Assembly (NCBI GenBank): GCA_947497485.1
Contig: CANMHB010000014.1
Span: forward strand, 32,598 to 96,597
Source of the DNA: Flavobacteriales bacterium
Lineage (GTDB): Bacteria > Bacteroidota > Bacteroidia > Flavobacteriales_D > Crocinitomicaceae
Direction: 5' to 3'
DNA: 64,000 nucleotides
The position numbers were made by a program, and so were the translations under genes. A model generated the notes under the pieces. The model had not been told where the DNA came from and ran no database searches. It saw nothing but the letters and a program-made list of their open reading frames with translations. Position 1 is the stretch's first letter; each line of letters opens with the position of its first letter. This document shows, one piece after another, positions 28,152 through 38,565 of this stretch.

Positions 28152-29389
28152 TGTTGTTGATTTACAATATTCTTATTACAAGTTTTGTTCCTTTTTTAAA
28201 GCTCCTATCTCTTTTTGATCATAAATTAAGGCTAGGAGTTCGAGGAAGGGAAAACTGGCGTGAACAAATCAAGAAAATCCCCAAAAACAAAGAAATTTAT
28301 TGGTTTCATTGCGCCTCGCTAGGGGAATTCGACCAAGCACTTCCAGTTATGAACTTGTTGAAATTAAAAAAACCAAACCTTCTGATCGTTGTTACATTTT
28401 TTTCTCCTTCGGGATTCGAACATTACAAAAAACGTAAAAATCAGGTTGATTTTGCCCTTTATCTTCCATTTGATTCGAGAAGAAATGCGAAACAATTCAT
28501 AGAATTACTAAATCCAAAACTTGGAATTTTCGTGAAATATGAATTCTGGCCAAATTTATTGAATGAAGCTCAACGTATTGGAATTCCAATCATTTCCATT
28601 TCAACAACCTTGCGTCCCAATCAAGTTCATTTCAAATGGTATGGTTCACTTTTTCGAAATACCTTAAAATCCGTTCGATACTTTTTTGTTCAAAACACGG
28701 AAACCTCCAATTTATTAAACAAACTAGGACTTGAAAATCATGAAATTGTTGGAGATACGCGTTTCGATCGGGTTATTGAAAACAAAGTCCTTTTTGAGTA
28801 TAACCAATCTCGATCAAAAGAATTTCAATCAATAGAGGTTTTCTTAAAAGGTAAAAAAGCAATTATTTTTGGTAGCAGTTGGAAGCCAGAAGAGGAAATA
28901 TTATTTGATTTTTTACAGAAGAATGAAATTGAAAAAATCATTTTGGCGCCACATGATACTTCAGATTCAAACATTCAGCGCATCGAATCTAAATTTGGAG
29001 TTAAAGCCATTCGATTATCAGGATTTGAAAATAATTTCAAAAACCAGCAAGTTTTAATTCTTGATACAATCGGACATTTGGCATCAGCCTATTCGTTTGG
29101 AAAAGTGGCATTTGTTGGCGGCGGTTTTTCGGGAAGTTTACACAACATTCTGGAACCTGCTGTCTTTGGTCTTCCTGTTATTTTTGGTCCAAAACACTCA
29201 AAATTTCCAGAGGCCGATGCTTTTCTTCAAGCAGGAATTGGTTTTGAGGTGAAAAATGCCGAAGAATTTGGACAGAAACTATCAAAAATCGAAAGAAATT
29301 TAGACAAACTTACAAGTCAAACAGTAGAATATGTCTCTCAACATAATGGTGCGAGTAGAAAAATTATTGATAGTTCGTTTTTCGATTAA
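28151..29389 (+). CDS. waaA: 3-deoxy-D-manno-octulosonic acid transferase
   Basis: 'WFHCASLGEFDQALPVM', 'KYEFWPNLLNEAQRIGIPIISIS', 'AFVGGGFSGSLHNILEPAVFGLPVIFGP'. Likely start ATG 28151 overlapping the upstream stop. Confidence 0.93.
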   Translation: MLLIYNILITSFVPFLKLLSLFDHKLRLGVRGRENWREQIKKIPKNKEIYWFHCASLGEFDQALPVMNLLKLKKPNLLIVVTFFSPSGFEHYKKRKNQVDFALYLPFDSRRNAKQFIELLNPKLGIFVKYEFWPNLLNEAQRIGIPIISISTTLRPNQVHFKWYGSLFRNTLKSVRYFFVQNTETSNLLNKLGLENHEIVGDTRFDRVIENKVLFEYNQSRSKEFQSIEVFLKGKKAIIFGSSWKPEEEILFDFLQKNEIEKIILAPHDTSDSNIQRIESKFGVKAIRLSGFENNFKNQQVLILDTIGHLASAYSFGKVAFVGGGFSGSLHNILEPAVFGLPVIFGPKHSKFPEADAFLQAGIGFEVKNAEEFGQKLSKIERNLDKLTSQTVEYVSQHNGASRKIIDSSFFD

Positions 29390-31287
29390 TAAGCCCGCTC
29401 ATTTCGTTTTTCCATCCAGTTTACGAAGGCTTTATTTACAACCTTATTTCCACCAGGTGTTGGATAATCTCCGGTAAAATACCAATCTCCTCTATTGTTA
29501 GGGCAAGCCTTATGTAAATTATCTACCGTTTGAAAAATAATCTCAACTTTGGCCTTGATATTAGGCGGAGTAAGTAATTCGGCAATTTTTGCAGAAATCT
29601 CCTCGTCAGAAAAAGGCTCATAGATTTCTTTTACAAAATTACGAACTTGCTCTTTCGGTAGATCCAATTGCTTTAAACACTTCTTATAAACATCGGTGAT
29701 TACCTGATCTAATTTACGATCTTTCAATAATTGAATTGCCGCGTCAAAGGCGATAAAATCACCCATTTTTGCCATGTCAATACCATAGCAGTCTGGAAAA
29801 CGAATCTGAGGTGCGGAGGAAACTACAACAATTTTCTTCGGATTTAGTCGATCTAATATTTTTAAAATACTCTGACGAAGTGTGGTGCCTCGAACAATAC
29901 TGTCATCTATTACAATCAAGTTATCTGTTCCTGGTCGAACACTGCCATACGTAATATCGTAAACATGGGCCACCAAATCATCTCTGGAATCATCTTGTGT
30001 GATGAAGGTTCTCAATTTCGCATCTTTGATAGCAATTTTCTCAATTCTAGCTCGTCGATTGATAATTTCTGCAATTTGTTCTTCTGACGGATTTGATCCC
30101 AATTTTTGAATTTGCTTTATTTTATCCAGATTCAAATGCTCTTCTAATCCTTTGATTAATCCATAAAACGAAACCTCAGCGGTATTTGGAATGAATGAAA
30201 AAACTGAATTATCAAAATCGTAATCCACTGATTTCAATACTTGCGGAACAATTAGTCGACCTAATGATTTTCGCTCAGTATAAATGTCTGCATCAGATCC
30301 GCGAGAAAAATAAATTCGCTCAAATGAACATTTCTTGGGTTCCTTTGGTGAGTTAATTAATTCTTCGGAAACATTTCCGTTTTTCTTGATTATTAAAGCA
30401 TGACCAGGTTGTAATTCGTTGATTTGTTCAACCTTCAAATTAAAAGCTGTTTGAATAACAGGTCGTTCGGACGCTACAACGCAAACTTCTTCGTCTTCAT
30501 ACCAAAAAGCCGGTCGGATTCCATTTGGATCGCGCAGAACAAAAGCATCTCCATGTCCAAGTAAACCCGCCATTGCATAACCGCCATCCCAATCTTCTGA
30601 TGCTTTTTTAAGTATTTTGGTTAAATTCAATTGTTCAGCAATTCGGGAATAGATTTCCGGATTACTGTATCCTAACGATTTATATTGGCGGTAAAGCTCA
30701 TCATTTTCAACATCTAGGAAATGACCTATTTTTTCAAGTACAGTAACTGTATCTGACTTCTCCTTTGGATGTTGACCAATATTGACCAATACGCTAAAAA
30801 GTTCATCAACATTTGTTAAGTTGAAGTTACCAGCAACAACTAGATTACGTGTAATCCAATTATTTTGTCGAAGAAAAGGGTGACAACTCTCTATAGAATT
30901 TCGGCCGAAAGTTCCATAACGCAGATGACCTAGAAAAAGTTCTCCTGTAAATCCAGCATTCTTTTTTAAGTATTCTACATCTTTTAGTTTCTCAGGATTT
31001 TCCTCTACAATTTGCTGAAAACGTCCATTTATTTGGTCGAAAATATCTTGAATAGGACTTTTAGCGATTGAACGAACACGAGAAATATAGCGTTCTCCTG
31101 GAGCCATGTCAAATTTGATATTCGCAACACCGGCGCCGTCCTGACCTCGATTGTGCTGCTTCTCCATCAAAAGATGAAGTTTATTTATTCCGTAGAGCGC
31201 GGAGCCATATTTCTCGACATAGAATTGCATGGGTTTTTTGAGCCTCAAAAGGGCTATCCCACATTCATGTTTAATGGCATCACTCAT
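29386..31287 (-). CDS. Amidophosphoribosyltransferase-like protein, long Bacteroidota form
   Basis: 633 aa; 'HECGIALLRL', 'HNRGQDGAGVAN', PRPP site 'LIVIDDSIVRGTTLRQSI'. Confidence 0.88.
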   Translation of the reverse strand: MSDAIKHECGIALLRLKKPMQFYVEKYGSALYGINKLHLLMEKQHNRGQDGAGVANIKFDMAPGERYISRVRSIAKSPIQDIFDQINGRFQQIVEENPEKLKDVEYLKKNAGFTGELFLGHLRYGTFGRNSIESCHPFLRQNNWITRNLVVAGNFNLTNVDELFSVLVNIGQHPKEKSDTVTVLEKIGHFLDVENDELYRQYKSLGYSNPEIYSRIAEQLNLTKILKKASEDWDGGYAMAGLLGHGDAFVLRDPNGIRPAFWYEDEEVCVVASERPVIQTAFNLKVEQINELQPGHALIIKKNGNVSEELINSPKEPKKCSFERIYFSRGSDADIYTERKSLGRLIVPQVLKSVDYDFDNSVFSFIPNTAEVSFYGLIKGLEEHLNLDKIKQIQKLGSNPSEEQIAEIINRRARIEKIAIKDAKLRTFITQDDSRDDLVAHVYDITYGSVRPGTDNLIVIDDSIVRGTTLRQSILKILDRLNPKKIVVVSSAPQIRFPDCYGIDMAKMGDFIAFDAAIQLLKDRKLDQVITDVYKKCLKQLDLPKEQVRNFVKEIYEPFSDEEISAKIAELLTPPNIKAKVEIIFQTVDNLHKACPNNRGDWYFTGDYPTPGGNKVVNKAFVNWMEKRNERAY

Positions 31288-31396
31288 GTTTTCAGGAAAT
31301 TTGACGCGAAGATAGTGATTTGAAAAAGAAGAAAGTAGGGAAACGAAAAACTAATTTCAATTTCTTTTTACGTTTTATGAGTTTTAGATGGGAGGA

Positions 31397-31804
31397 CTAA
31401 TCATTTAGTTCTTTAAATGATTTCGGAATAAAAATAAAGATGAGATGAAAAACAAAAGCACCAATTAAAGTCCAAACAATATCATTCCAGTCAAAGTTCA
31501 ATTTTGTTGAATTTAATTGTATCAATTCCCAAGAAATAAGGCCGGTTAGTGAAATAATGTTTGCTGTTAAATGCACTTTTTTGTTTAACCATTTATTCGT
31601 TTGTCGAAGTTGAGGAATTAAAATCAAAAACAGAGCAGGAATTCCGATTGCAGGAAAAAAATTGGGTGCAACTCCAAGAAAATAGTTGATTATCAAGTTA
31701 TCACCATTATAATTGGGTCTAATATTTTCTGATATCAGTTGATAAGATATAAAACAAACCGCGAATAAGGCAAACCAGAAATATATTCTCTTTGAATACT
31801 TCAT
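31397..31804 (-). CDS. Hypothetical membrane protein (about 4 TM)
   Basis: 135 aa hydrophobic ORF with start and stop in an otherwise empty strand region. Confidence 0.6.
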   Translation of the reverse strand: MKYSKRIYFWFALFAVCFISYQLISENIRPNYNGDNLIINYFLGVAPNFFPAIGIPALFLILIPQLRQTNKWLNKKVHLTANIISLTGLISWELIQLNSTKLNFDWNDIVWTLIGAFVFHLIFIFIPKSFKELND

Positions 31805-31890
31805 TTTACCGATAGGGATTTTTAAAAAAAATATTTTGTTTGTCTGTCAAAATTTTTCTTTCGCTTTTATACGAATGCAACTAATAAATT

Positions 31891-32223
31891 TTAATGTCCA
31901 CCTGGTTGACAGCATTTTGGTAGTTTCAAAACATCTTCCTCTTTTGCTTTTACGTCATCTGCGCTGTATCCAATACTGGCAATGGCTTGCTTGATTTCTT
32001 GCAGCGAAATAGATTTGGTTTTATACCGAACGGTTACCTTTTTAGAATCCAAGTCGAGTTCACCAAAAACAACTCCTTTCGTATAATTAAGCTTACTTTC
32101 AATTCGTTCTTTGCAATCCCCGCATTGAGCTGAAGTTTGAATCACGGCTTCTTCGATTTTCTTTTGACCAAATGCCAATTCGCTATAGAAAAAGAGAAAT
32201 AGGATTAAAGAGGTTGTTTTCAT
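31891..32223 (-). CDS. Exported heavy-metal-associated (HMA) domain protein
   Basis: 110 aa; signal peptide, 'IQTSAQCGDCKERIESKLNYTKGV', C-terminal CCQPGGH. Confidence 0.85.
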   Translation of the reverse strand: MKTTSLILFLFFYSELAFGQKKIEEAVIQTSAQCGDCKERIESKLNYTKGVVFGELDLDSKKVTVRYKTKSISLQEIKQAIASIGYSADDVKAKEEDVLKLPKCCQPGGH

Positions 32224-32249
32224 GATTATTAATATTTAAAGTTAAAAAA

Positions 32250-34475
32250 TTAGTTTTTCTTTTTTGTTCTGGGTATTGAGAATCTAAAACCGCCGTAGAT
32301 ATTGATTCCCATAATAGGACCCCAAATGTTTGTCGCATCAAACTTACTTCCAAATGGGTTTTGACTATCAATAATTGGATTTGGTTGTTTAAAGTTAGTG
32401 ATATTTTCACCGCCAATGTACAATTCCCATTTTTTGTATGTGTGAGTTATCTGTCCATTTACCATTGGAAAAACAGGGCTGTATTCGATGATATTGCTCT
32501 CATTAAAAAGAGAATCTGCTGGTAATCTTGACTTTCCATAAACCGAACATGTTAAATCAAATTCCCAGCGCTTGTTTCTTGTTCGATAAGCCAAATTTAT
32601 AAATCCTCTATTTTTTGGAATCATTACTTGCTGTTGCATTCTTCCGTCATAGATGGCCTTAACATCAAGGAATTTATAGGCTAAACGAATCTCAAAGTTT
32701 TTAATTGGTGAAAAATTGAATTCTGTTTGAAATGCATTCGAGAAGGAAGCATTGGTCAAATTCTTAAAGACAATGCTGTTGTAACTGGTGTCTCGGTCAA
32801 CAATTAATTGATTCTCAAAAAATGTGTGATAGAAATCAAATGAAATTAATGCTTTTCGGCTGAATAATTTCATTTCATGAACAAGAGAACTTCCAATATT
32901 CCATGAAATTTCAGGTTTAAGTTCTGAAGGAGAAATCCATGTTTTTGAACTTGCAAGCAAAGAAATATTGTCAATCATATAATTCGGAACACGCCATCCT
33001 TTTCCACCAGTAATTCGCAAATCAGTTAATTCATTTAACGCATATTTTAAATGGGCACGTGGCGAAAATTGACCTCCAAAAAGGTTGTGTTGATCATATC
33101 TTGCACCAGCAACAGCGGTTAAGCGACTTCCCGTATAAGTATATTCCAAAAAAGCGCCGGGAACAAGTTCCATTCTGCTTTGCCTTAACGAATCAACTCG
33201 TTGGGCAATATCGAGTGCTACAAAGCTCAATCCAATCTTATAACGATGATCAGTTGTTCCGATAAAATCATCGTAAATCGCATTGATATAACCACGTTTC
33301 TCCGTGCCATCATAACTTCGATTTCCAAAAATCCCATCAAGTTCTTGGTATTTCAAATTATAAACAATTCCAAACGATTGATATGGTTTTTTACCGAAAA
33401 ACCCTGTTTTCGCAAAAACATCAGCATGCCTCGAATTGATTAGCATTCCATAAGAAAACAAAGGCTGGATTAATTCATCTCCTCTTTTAAATGATGTTTG
33501 ACCTCCCACTTTTCGGTCTTGATAGAGATTAAAACCAAACTGAGATTCCATTTTTTTGCCTTGGTAAGCCCATCTATTGAGTAATGCAAGATTATCCCCC
33601 ATAGGCAAATCACGGAAGTTATCCATATTGTGATCGATGTTGCCATAACCGGAGGATGCATGAGCAAAAGTTCCGGTGCTCCATTTATCGTTTATAACCT
33701 GTCCAGTATTCAAATTGAGTTCTGAACGTCCAAAAATATTCTGGTATCCGTTTACGAATAACCTTTCCATTTCAGCAGGCTTTTTTAGCTCAAGATTCAC
33801 TAATCCAGCCATAGATTCATAACCATTAATTACGGTTCCTGTTCCTTTTGTGATCTGAATGGATTCAATCCAAGACCCGGGCAATGAATTGAGACCAAAA
33901 GAGCTTTCCAATCCGCGTAAATAAGGAATGTTTTCCAATTGAATCTGGGTGTAAACACCATCGAGTCCCATCATGCGAATTTTCTTTGCTCCGGAAACAG
34001 CATCGGTAATGTTAACGTCAACCGAGGCATTCGTCTCAAACGATTCGGATAAATTACAGCATGCGGCTTTTCTTAATTCCGCACTTGTAAGTTCTTCGAC
34101 GTGAAGTGTTTTCATTTTGGAGATTCCATGTGACCTTCTGCGAAATTCGATAATTACTTCTGGAAGAGTTTTCTCAGAAAGTAACGTAATATCAAGTGCA
34201 ATAAAGCGATCAGCTTTATCGACAGGTATAGAATCAGAGATGAACCCAATCGCTGAAATTACTAAGGTATCAGGTAATGATTTTGGCAAGACAATTTCAA
34301 ATGTTCCATCCTCTTGAGTTAGGACTCCGGTTTTGGCTTGTAGTAATTTAACTTTTGCCAATGAAATTGGTTTTTTTGTTGCAGATTCGAACCCTTGAAC
34401 GAGTCCTTTTAATTGTGCATTCGACGTAAATCCGCAACATAGGATTAACATCGTAGCAACGAGCTTAATATTCAT
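32250..34475 (-). CDS. TonB-dependent outer membrane receptor
   Basis: 741 aa; carboxypeptidase-like N-terminal domain, plug 'ESFETNASVDVNITDAVSGAKKIRMMGLDGVYTQIQLENIPYLRGLESSFGL', terminal barrel strand. Confidence 0.93.
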   Translation of the reverse strand: MNIKLVATMLILCCGFTSNAQLKGLVQGFESATKKPISLAKVKLLQAKTGVLTQEDGTFEIVLPKSLPDTLVISAIGFISDSIPVDKADRFIALDITLLSEKTLPEVIIEFRRRSHGISKMKTLHVEELTSAELRKAACCNLSESFETNASVDVNITDAVSGAKKIRMMGLDGVYTQIQLENIPYLRGLESSFGLNSLPGSWIESIQITKGTGTVINGYESMAGLVNLELKKPAEMERLFVNGYQNIFGRSELNLNTGQVINDKWSTGTFAHASSGYGNIDHNMDNFRDLPMGDNLALLNRWAYQGKKMESQFGFNLYQDRKVGGQTSFKRGDELIQPLFSYGMLINSRHADVFAKTGFFGKKPYQSFGIVYNLKYQELDGIFGNRSYDGTEKRGYINAIYDDFIGTTDHRYKIGLSFVALDIAQRVDSLRQSRMELVPGAFLEYTYTGSRLTAVAGARYDQHNLFGGQFSPRAHLKYALNELTDLRITGGKGWRVPNYMIDNISLLASSKTWISPSELKPEISWNIGSSLVHEMKLFSRKALISFDFYHTFFENQLIVDRDTSYNSIVFKNLTNASFSNAFQTEFNFSPIKNFEIRLAYKFLDVKAIYDGRMQQQVMIPKNRGFINLAYRTRNKRWEFDLTCSVYGKSRLPADSLFNESNIIEYSPVFPMVNGQITHTYKKWELYIGGENITNFKQPNPIIDSQNPFGSKFDATNIWGPIMGINIYGGFRFSIPRTKKKN

Positions 34476-34518
34476 ATGATTTTAAATTTAGGATTAGGAA
34501 ATAATTTGTTTCCTTTTT

Positions 34519-34935
34519 CTAAATCCGAAAGACTTGGTTTTTAATGAGCATTCTTCGCCCATATATCAAAGGTGGTGGGTCGGTTCCTGAAAACTGCTTT
34601 GTTTCTAGAGCTTTAATTTGAAAATTCAATAAAGAACAAAAAGTCAATTTTTCCTCAATAATTATGGGTGTTTCAAAATGAATTTTTACACTTGAAAAGG
34701 AAAATTCAGATTGAAGTTTATAAATTTTAGATTCATTATGGCAACAATCTTTTTCCTGTTTTTTTCTGCAACATAGCGGAAGTTCTTGTTGTTTTTTCTC
34801 ACAATGGGAATTATCTTGATAAAACAGAGAAATGAAAGATCCTTCCTCCTTACAAATGTGTGTGTACACAGGGACTCCAATGTTGCCCAAGAACAGCAAA
34901 AGCACTAAAAAACAAATTGTTACCGCCCGAATCAC
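34519..34935 (-). CDS. HYC_CC_PP-type Cys/His-rich small secreted protein
   Basis: 138 aa; N-terminal TM, 'THICKEEG', 'LCCRKKQEKDCCHNES', 'FSGTDPPPLI'; directly upstream of the TonB receptor. Confidence 0.65.
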   Translation of the reverse strand: MIRAVTICFLVLLLFLGNIGVPVYTHICKEEGSFISLFYQDNSHCEKKQQELPLCCRKKQEKDCCHNESKIYKLQSEFSFSSVKIHFETPIIIEEKLTFCSLLNFQIKALETKQFSGTDPPPLIYGRRMLIKNQVFRI

Positions 34936-34965
34936 AATGCAAATGTATTGAAAAATATTAGTTTT

Positions 34966-37641
34966 TCAGCGGAGTAAATTAACAAAACCGGTAATTTGTT
35001 GAGTGGCATAAGGATTGTCACATGGTTTATATTTCAAGACGTAAATATAGGTTCCATCTTGACAGGGTTTTCCTTCAAATTTACCATCCCATCCCTGATC
35101 ACATTGTTCGGTTTCAAAAATCAACTCACCCCATTTATTAAAAATTTGAAACTGCCACCCATTAACATCATATGCAGTCATCGGGATAAATAGGTCATTC
35201 AACTGATTTCCATCAGGAATAAATGTATTTGGAACATAAATACTAAAAGGTTCAACGAAAACCTCACGAACTGCAGTATCGCTACAACCATATTGATTTG
35301 TTACGATTTGAATTGGGTAATCACCACCTGACTGTGTATATTGATGCGTGAAATTTGCCTCTGTTGTTGTAAACTGACGATTATCAAAAAAATAAAAATA
35401 CTCTGTTGCATCGATTGACTGATCAATAAATTGAACCTCTGAATCGCAGATGTCAACTTTGTTTGGATTTACCATAAATCCTGCTTTAGGACCAGGAAAC
35501 ACCTGCACGATATCTTGTTGCATCATATAAAGTGTATCAACACACCCTTTTAAAGTTATCATGGTTAAACCAACGCTGTAACTTCCGGGATTTATGTACA
35601 TGTGACCTGGACTGAATAAATTAGAAGTTCCCCCATCTCCAAAGTCCCAGGAATAAATTGTTGGCGCATCAGATTGACTAAGATTTATAAATTGGGCATT
35701 CGATGGGGCACATTGCAATGCATTTAAATATTGAAAATTAATAGATGGTTCACCATATACAAATACATTAGATGAAATGGTATCCTTACATATATCGTAT
35801 GATCCAACTAATAACACCTCATGATTTCCAGGATTGAGGTATTCAACACCCGAAACGTCTAAAGATGTTGCAGAATTAGGAAATGCATTCGGACCAAATA
35901 ACCACTGAAATGTAGCCGATGGCTGACCTGAAGCGGAACCATCAAAATTATATAAGCCATCGGTAATACATAACGAATCATTATGCGTAAAGGACATGAT
36001 AAGTGGCTCATTTAATGTAACTTGAATGCTCGATGTATCCTTGCAATTTCCCGAGGAACCAGCAATTAATTGAATGGTGTAATTACCTGAAGCAGGAAAA
36101 GTAAATGTCGGTTCAATTAAAGTACTTACATCGGTATTTATTCCAGAAATACCAAAATCCCATTGATAATTCGAGGCGTTTAAAGAATTATTTCCGAATG
36201 GAATTGTCAATCCATAACACTGAATTTCTGGTGGGATTTCGATACTACTTACAGGAAGATCAAAAATGTAAACTGAATCCGTATAACTCGTTGCACAATC
36301 GCCATCATCTCCATTAAGTGTTACTACGTGAAATCCGGGTTGAGTATAAGAAACATTGGGAACATTCAATGAAGATGAGGATTGAATTGATGCATCTGAA
36401 TCGAAATCCCATGAAAAAGTTGCCGTTGTATTTGAAGAAATACCTGTAAAATTAAATGTGTTTCCTAAAATGCAAATCGAATCCTGGGAGGTCCAAGACA
36501 ATGAAAAAGGATTATTAACAACAATATTCATGTATGCAGTATCAGTACAAGGCATTCCTGGATTAACAATTAATCTTGTCAAATAGCTTCCGGGAGTTGG
36601 AAAAGTGAAAGATGGAGCAAAACTTGAACTAACATCAGATGTTGAACCGGCTACACCAAAATCCCAAGCATAACTGGTTCCCCCGTATGATTGATTTTCA
36701 AATTGAACTGTCAAACCTTGACAATAGGAAACAAACGTAGACAGATCTTCCTGAAGGGGTAAAATTGCTTGCATTGTGATGTTACAATCAAAAACTCGAA
36801 ATAAAAAATCACGCACAGTTTCTCCTACCAAACTACCATTTCGGAATTCCTGTACTCGAACACCTACAACAAACAGTCCAATCATATTGGGATCAACATT
36901 TATTATTCCTGTATTCGGATTGATTGTAACGGTTGATCCAGGTCCAAGTGGATTAACCGCTCCAAAACCAGATGCCCATTGCACAGGAAAATAAGGAGGA
37001 GCTGGGGCTTGAGCCGGCATTGGGTTGGACGAGTTAGCACCTGAATTTGGGGTAACTAAAGAATATACCAATTCATCCCCATCAGGATCGGTTGCTGAAT
37101 GGTCAATCGTTTTCTGCTCATTGTTACATAGTAACATGGGTGGGTAATAGGTAAACCTTGGACTACTATTATTCGTGAAACCTGTTTCTTGACCAGGCAC
37201 ATGCGTTGTAAGAGTTAAACCTGTATCATCAGGCGAGATTAAATTAGTAATATTGGGCCCACGACAACAACGCTGATAAGACACATTATATCCACCACTA
37301 ATAGGTGGTAAATTAACTACAATTGTGTAAACTGCTTTCTCAACACAAAGATTGTTTGGGGGTGTTGCGCAAGGGTTATTAAAAGGAATCGGAACATAAG
37401 TGCTTCCGGGAAACGGAACGTCTAAGTTTGCAAACAAACTCCCATCAGCCTTATAAATTGTTAATTTCATTGGGTCATCGAACTGTGCTCCAGTGGAATT
37501 GCAATCGCGATAAAGAGTTATATAAAATTTATATTGATTATTCCCTAAATAGTCGTAATAAATATCTCCCCCAATAATATGAGATGCATTCAATTTCATT
37601 GAGAAAAAAAGAATTACAACAAGAAGTATCAGGCTCTTCAT
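34966..37641 (-). CDS. PKD-repeat surface protein with T9SS type B C-terminal sorting domain
   Basis: 891 aa, signal peptide, repeated 'YxWDFG...PGxYxxxL', C-terminal 'VPNTFIPDGNQLNDLFIPM...FNKWGELIFETEQCDQGWDGKFEGKPCQDGTYIYVLKY'. Confidence 0.92.
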   Translation of the reverse strand: MKSLILLVVILFFSMKLNASHIIGGDIYYDYLGNNQYKFYITLYRDCNSTGAQFDDPMKLTIYKADGSLFANLDVPFPGSTYVPIPFNNPCATPPNNLCVEKAVYTIVVNLPPISGGYNVSYQRCCRGPNITNLISPDDTGLTLTTHVPGQETGFTNNSSPRFTYYPPMLLCNNEQKTIDHSATDPDGDELVYSLVTPNSGANSSNPMPAQAPAPPYFPVQWASGFGAVNPLGPGSTVTINPNTGIINVDPNMIGLFVVGVRVQEFRNGSLVGETVRDFLFRVFDCNITMQAILPLQEDLSTFVSYCQGLTVQFENQSYGGTSYAWDFGVAGSTSDVSSSFAPSFTFPTPGSYLTRLIVNPGMPCTDTAYMNIVVNNPFSLSWTSQDSICILGNTFNFTGISSNTTATFSWDFDSDASIQSSSSLNVPNVSYTQPGFHVVTLNGDDGDCATSYTDSVYIFDLPVSSIEIPPEIQCYGLTIPFGNNSLNASNYQWDFGISGINTDVSTLIEPTFTFPASGNYTIQLIAGSSGNCKDTSSIQVTLNEPLIMSFTHNDSLCITDGLYNFDGSASGQPSATFQWLFGPNAFPNSATSLDVSGVEYLNPGNHEVLLVGSYDICKDTISSNVFVYGEPSINFQYLNALQCAPSNAQFINLSQSDAPTIYSWDFGDGGTSNLFSPGHMYINPGSYSVGLTMITLKGCVDTLYMMQQDIVQVFPGPKAGFMVNPNKVDICDSEVQFIDQSIDATEYFYFFDNRQFTTTEANFTHQYTQSGGDYPIQIVTNQYGCSDTAVREVFVEPFSIYVPNTFIPDGNQLNDLFIPMTAYDVNGWQFQIFNKWGELIFETEQCDQGWDGKFEGKPCQDGTYIYVLKYKPCDNPYATQQITGFVNLLR

Positions 37642-37654
37642 TTCAAGTACAAAG

Positions 37655-38461
37655 TTATTTTAATTCTTCCGCAATAGAAAATTGAGTCCAATCATCCAAA
37701 TCGAATTCATAATTGAATTGATACGCTTTCTCAAACTTTGTTCCAAGAACAAGTTTTCCTTTTTTACCCATATCAAATTGAGGTTCAAAACCATAGAGTT
37801 CATTCGCTGCGGCTAAATAATATTCTTTTTTAGAGATATGCTTTGGATTCACAATATTGTAAATTTCTCCAAACAATCCATTGAATAAAACTATTTTTAT
37901 AGCTTGAATAACATCATTTCTACAAACTAAATTTATTGGTGATATTGCATTTGGGATTAAATTTCTCTGGACAAAGTACTTGACTGGATGTCTATTGGCA
38001 CCTATTAGTCCTGCTAATCGCAGAATAGTAAATCGTTGCCCAAGTAATTTTGATAATTTTTGCTCAGCAAGAAAGACAGGATGCCATTCTATTTTTTTTG
38101 ATTCTTCATCTACTTCCGAATTAACATCCTCGTAAACACCTGTAGAACTTGTAAAAATTATATTGGTACATTCAGGGAATTTAACAGCTATATTGTAGAG
38201 GGAAGTTGCATAATCATCAAATCCCGATGGAGGTAAACAAATGATTAAATAGTCAATTTCACTGATTTGATTAAAAAGTATTTGACAAGTGTTTGTATCG
38301 AATACGATGTTGAATCCATTTAATCCTAATTCATTGATTTTATTAATTTTATCCTTGTCTCTGGTACCAGCAAAAACCGAATAACCGTCATTTTTTAGCT
38401 GTAATGCGAGTTCCATTCCAAGCCAACCCAATCCGATTATCGCTACTTTTTTATGATTCAT
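37655..38461 (-). CDS. YeeZ-like NAD(P)-binding SDR protein
   Basis: 'KKVAIIGLGWLGMELALQLKNDGYSVFAGTRD', 'NIIFTSSTGVYED'. Start at MNHKK (cat 38459-38461). Confidence 0.8.
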   Translation of the reverse strand: MNHKKVAIIGLGWLGMELALQLKNDGYSVFAGTRDKDKINKINELGLNGFNIVFDTNTCQILFNQISEIDYLIICLPPSGFDDYATSLYNIAVKFPECTNIIFTSSTGVYEDVNSEVDEESKKIEWHPVFLAEQKLSKLLGQRFTILRLAGLIGANRHPVKYFVQRNLIPNAISPINLVCRNDVIQAIKIVLFNGLFGEIYNIVNPKHISKKEYYLAAANELYGFEPQFDMGKKGKLVLGTKFEKAYQFNYEFDLDDWTQFSIAEELK

Positions 38462-38543
38462 TTTAATATTAAACGAGATAATTCTAAAAGTGTTTGAAAT
38501 TGAAGTTTTCAAATTAGACGAGAAAAAGTCCAAATAGATGTTT

Positions 38544-38551
38544 TAAATTTG
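38544..38551 (+). promoter_or_regulatory. TAnnTTTG -7 box for lpdA
   Basis: TAAATTTG 14 nt before the ATG at 38566. Confidence 0.35.
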
Positions 38552-38565
38552 TCAAAAAAATAGAT

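Noticed and set aside
34380-34410. 'GATTCGAACCC' resembling a tRNA T-arm
   Set aside because: Lies inside the TonB receptor coding frame, with no cloverleaf around it. No tRNA was found in the window.
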